A stretch of 64,000 bases of DNA from Alloalcanivorax marinus (GTDB lineage: Bacteria; Pseudomonadota; Gammaproteobacteria; Pseudomonadales; Alcanivoracaceae). Shown here one piece after another: positions 61,585-64,000 of the stretch (its first letter is position 1; every line of letters begins with the position of its first letter). The stretch spans positions 1 to 64,000 of the forward strand of contig NZ_JADDOL010000016.1 of the NCBI RefSeq assembly GCF_016906305.1. Direction: 5' to 3'. Made by a program: the position numbers and the translations under genes. The notes under the pieces were generated by a model, which was given only the letters and a program-made list of their open reading frames with translations, was not told the origin of the DNA and ran no database searches.

Positions 61585-63194
61585 TGCAGGCCTTCGCCGC
61601 CCTGTTCGCCGAGCTGGACGCCACCACTCGCACCCGCGTCAAGCTGGACGCAATGAAAGACTACTTCGAGCAGGTCGGGCCCACGGACGGCGCCTGGGCG
61701 GTGTACGTGCTCACCGGCCGGCGCATGAAGCGCCTGATCGGCGCGCGCAAGCTGCGCGACTGGCTCGGCGAGGCCAGCGGCCTGCCGGACTGGCTGGTGG
61801 AGGAGACCTACCAGCACGTGGGCGATCTGGCGGAAACCGTCAGCCTGCTCATGGACGACGGCGAGGACCGCCCGGCGGTGGAAGGCAGTCTGGCCGAGTG
61901 GGTGGAAGAGGGCGTGCTGGCCCTGCGCGGCCTGGACGAGCAGGACCAGAAGGCCCGGGTGCTGGCCCATTGGCGGCGGCTGCCCCGGTCCGCCTGTTTT
62001 CTCTACAACAAGCTGCTCACCGGCAGCCTGCGGGTGGGCGTGTCCCGGGGTCTGGTGGAGCGCGCCCTGGCGGAGCTGAGCGACCGGCCCCGGGCGCTGA
62101 TCGCCCGCCGGCTGATGGGCGAGTTCGAACCGTCCGCCGATTTCTACCGCCACCTGCTCAGCGAGGAACGGCGCGAGGAGCGTGACGGCCAGCCCTACCC
62201 GTTCTTCCTCGCCTCGCCGCTGGAAAGTGAGCCGCCCAGCCTGGGACCGCTCACCGACTGGCAGGCGGAATGGAAGTGGGACGGCATCCGCGCCCAGCTG
62301 ATCGCCCGGCCGGCGGACGCCGAGCCCAATCAGGTGTGGCTGTGGTCGCGGGGCGAGGAACCCATGGCCGGGCGTTTCCCGGAGGTGGAGGCCGCCGCCG
62401 GGGCGCTGCCGGAGGTGGTGCTGGACGGCGAACTGGTGGCCTGGAAGGACGGCGTGCTGCCGTTCTCCGAGATGCAACGGCGTATCCAGCGCAAGAAGGT
62501 CGGCGACAAACTGCTGCGCGAGGTGCCGGTGGCGTTTCTGGCCTACGATCTGCTTGAGTACCAGGGCCGCGACTGGCGGGCACGGCCGCTCAGCGAACGG
62601 CGCGCCGCCCTGGAAACGCTGATCGCGGACACCGACGCGCCGGCCCTGAAGCTCAGCCCCACGGTAAGGGCGGACGACTGGGCGGCGCTGGCGGCCCTGC
62701 GCGAGAACAGCCGCGCACACCGCGTCGAGGGCCTGATGCTGAAGCGCGCCGACAGCCCCTACCGCAGCGGCCGGGTGCGCGGCGACTGGTGGAAGTGGAA
62801 GCTCGATCCGCTGACCCTGGACGCGGTGCTGCTCTATGCCCAGCCCGGCCACGGCCGCCGCGCCAACCTGTACACCGACTACACCCTGGCGGTGCCGGAC
62901 GGCGACAGCTATGTACCCATCGCCAAGGCCTACTCCGGCCTCACCGACCAGGAAATCGGCCAGTTGGACCGCTGGATCCGCCGCAACACGGTGGAGAAGT
63001 TCGGCCCGGTGCGCTCCCTGCGCCCGCACCAGGTGTTCGAGATCGCCTTCGAGGGCATTCAGCCGTCGTCGCGGCACAAGTCCGGCATTGCCCTGCGCTT
63101 CCCGCGCATCGCCCGCTGGCGCCAGGATCTGACCCCGGACCAGGCGGACAGCCTGACCCAGGTGAAGGAGCTGCTGAATGCCTTCGGCAGCTGA
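61584..63194 (+). CDS. ATP-dependent DNA ligase
   Basis: This 536-residue ligase seals nicks using ATP, unlike housekeeping NAD-dependent LigA. The adenylation lysine lies in EWKWDGIRAQL (KxDG), with an N-terminal DNA-binding domain (about 1-200), nucleotidyltransferase (210-400) and OB-fold domain (410-536, with YSGLTDQEIGQLDRWIRRNT). It sits between the exonuclease and the helicase, overlapping both, as in the known four-gene ligase-associated module. Confidence 0.93.
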   Translation: MQAFAALFAELDATTRTRVKLDAMKDYFEQVGPTDGAWAVYVLTGRRMKRLIGARKLRDWLGEASGLPDWLVEETYQHVGDLAETVSLLMDDGEDRPAVEGSLAEWVEEGVLALRGLDEQDQKARVLAHWRRLPRSACFLYNKLLTGSLRVGVSRGLVERALAELSDRPRALIARRLMGEFEPSADFYRHLLSEERREERDGQPYPFFLASPLESEPPSLGPLTDWQAEWKWDGIRAQLIARPADAEPNQVWLWSRGEEPMAGRFPEVEAAAGALPEVVLDGELVAWKDGVLPFSEMQRRIQRKKVGDKLLREVPVAFLAYDLLEYQGRDWRARPLSERRAALETLIADTDAPALKLSPTVRADDWAALAALRENSRAHRVEGLMLKRADSPYRSGRVRGDWWKWKLDPLTLDAVLLYAQPGHGRRANLYTDYTLAVPDGDSYVPIAKAYSGLTDQEIGQLDRWIRRNTVEKFGPVRSLRPHQVFEIAFEGIQPSSRHKSGIALRFPRIARWRQDLTPDQADSLTQVKELLNAFGS

Positions 63195-64000
63195 CGGCCT
63201 GGCCCGCGTCGACGCCTGGTTCGCGGAACAGGGCTGGACGCCGGCGCCGTTTCAGCGCCGCGCCTGGGCGGCGTTCCGTCAGGGCCGCTCCGGGCTGATC
63301 CACTCGCCCACCGGCTCCGGCAAATCCCTGGCCGCCTGGCTGGGACCGGTGTCCCGGGCGCTGGAGAGTGACGACGGCCAGGCCGGCCTGCGGGTGCTGT
63401 GGATCACGCCGCTGCGCGCCCTGGCCGCCGACACCGCCGAGAATCTGCGCGCCGCCTTGGACGGTGTGGGCCTGGACTGGAAAGTGGAAACCCGCACCGG
63501 CGACACCGGCGCCGCCGCCCGCGCCCGCCAGCGCAAACGCCTGCCGGAGGCGCTGATCACCACCCCGGAAAGCCTGTCGCTGCTGCTCTCCTACAAACAG
63601 GCGGCGGACCGCTTTCGTCACCTGGACGCGGTGATCGTGGACGAATGGCACGAACTGCTGGGCAGCAAGCGCGGTGTGCAGCTGGAGCTGTGCCTGGCCT
63701 GGCTGCGCGCCCGCCGGCCCGGCCTGCCGGTGTGGGGGCTGTCAGCCACCCTGGGCAATCTGGACGAAGCCCTGGCGGTGTTGCTGGGCCCGCACGCGGA
63801 CGCCGGCGAACGCATCGCCGGCGACAGCGCCAAGACCCTCACCGTGCGTGGCCTGTGCCCGGAGCGGCTGGACCGCTTTCCCTGGGCCGGCCATTTGGGC
63901 CTGTCGCAGCTCCAGCCGGTGATTGACTATCTGGAGCAGGGGCGGAGCGCGCTGCTGTTCACCAACACCCGCTCCCAGGCGGAACTGTGGTTCGAGGCGC
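63178..64000 (+). CDS. ligase-associated Lhr-like DEXH-box helicase (3' end outside the window)
   Basis: The first 274 residues are present and the frame runs off the right edge. Walker A (SPTGSGKSLA), motif Ia (ITPLRALAAD), the TPESLSLLL segment, motif II (DEWHELLGSKRG) and motif III (SATLGN) are intact. These identify a large superfamily-2 helicase of the Lhr type. The ATG at 63178 lies 17 bases inside the ligase gene. Full length is expected near 800-900 residues. A phosphoesterase gene often follows in this module and would lie outside. Confidence 0.9.
   Translation, partial: MPSAADGLARVDAWFAEQGWTPAPFQRRAWAAFRQGRSGLIHSPTGSGKSLAAWLGPVSRALESDDGQAGLRVLWITPLRALAADTAENLRAALDGVGLDWKVETRTGDTGAAARARQRKRLPEALITTPESLSLLLSYKQAADRFRHLDAVIVDEWHELLGSKRGVQLELCLAWLRARRPGLPVWGLSATLGNLDEALAVLLGPHADAGERIAGDSAKTLTVRGLCPERLDRFPWAGHLGLSQLQPVIDYLEQGRSALLFTNTRSQAELWFEA

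Overview
The window is 64 kb of high-GC, densely coded chromosome from a gammaproteobacterium. Gene content and protein style (an ectoine operon with a TRAP transporter, a CrbSR-type acetate regulator beside an ActP-like symporter, a Pseudomonas-like REP element, a ribE-ribBA-ribH-nusB-thiL-pgpA run) point to a marine Alcanivorax or Alloalcanivorax-like member of the Oceanospirillales/Pseudomonadales. That placement is inferred from content, not from a database match. I see no rRNA, tRNA, insertion sequence, CRISPR array or prophage.

Left end, 1-4246: part of a pyridine-ring catabolic cluster on the minus strand. It holds N-formylmaleamate deformylase, maleate isomerase, maleamate amidohydrolase and an amidohydrolase-2 decarboxylase, behind a MarR regulator. 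The set fits the lower picolinate (pic) pathway better than the nicotinate (nic) pathway because of the decarboxylase. Ring hydroxylases and the 2,5-dihydroxypyridine dioxygenase are not in the window. A repeated TCAGTRTRCT element lies in the nicD promoter region, and another copy lies near the left edge.

Housekeeping block, 4466-14636: riboflavin synthesis (ribE, ribBA with a degenerate second domain, ribH), nusB, thiL, pgpA; convergent dxs-ispA-xseB; then a GFA protein, an SDR and a DusC-type tRNA dihydrouridine synthase. Block 14757-23732 is an acetate or short-chain carboxylate module: DUF4212 subunit, SSS-family symporter, a CNMP/CBS/DUF294 protein, a DEDDh exonuclease, a small membrane protein, a 1156-residue transporter-like hybrid kinase (CrbS type) and its LuxR-type response regulator (CrbR type).

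Osmoprotection block, 24089-30220: ectR-ectA-ectB-ectC on the minus strand with a terminator between ectB and ectC, and a TeaABC-like TRAP transporter whose binding-protein gene faces the membrane-subunit genes. No ectD and no dedicated aspartokinase are present.

Zinc-linked block, 31557-41193: folE2, an outer-membrane barrel, an AztD-like histidine-rich lipoprotein, a TonB receptor with a histidine-rich loop (ZnuD type), a small His/Cys-containing membrane protein, yidD, and cysS, hisI and thrS copies. The cysS copy (and, less clearly, thrS) resembles alphaproteobacterial enzymes rather than the usual gammaproteobacterial one. All but folE2 read leftward. The set resembles a zinc-starvation survival island and is the most interesting part of the window.

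Right part, 41333-64000: c-di-GMP genes (HD-GYP protein, GGDEF protein), an MFS transporter, LysR and ribbon-helix-helix regulators, a tandem PTPS/QueD-like protein, HIT, GNAT and AcpH proteins, an operon of flavin monooxygenase, LipR-like esterase and SDR, a macrodomain protein, pncB, a tightly coupled SDR-DUF2256-cryptochrome-DASH operon, and the exonuclease-ligase-Lhr-like helicase repair module cut by the right edge.
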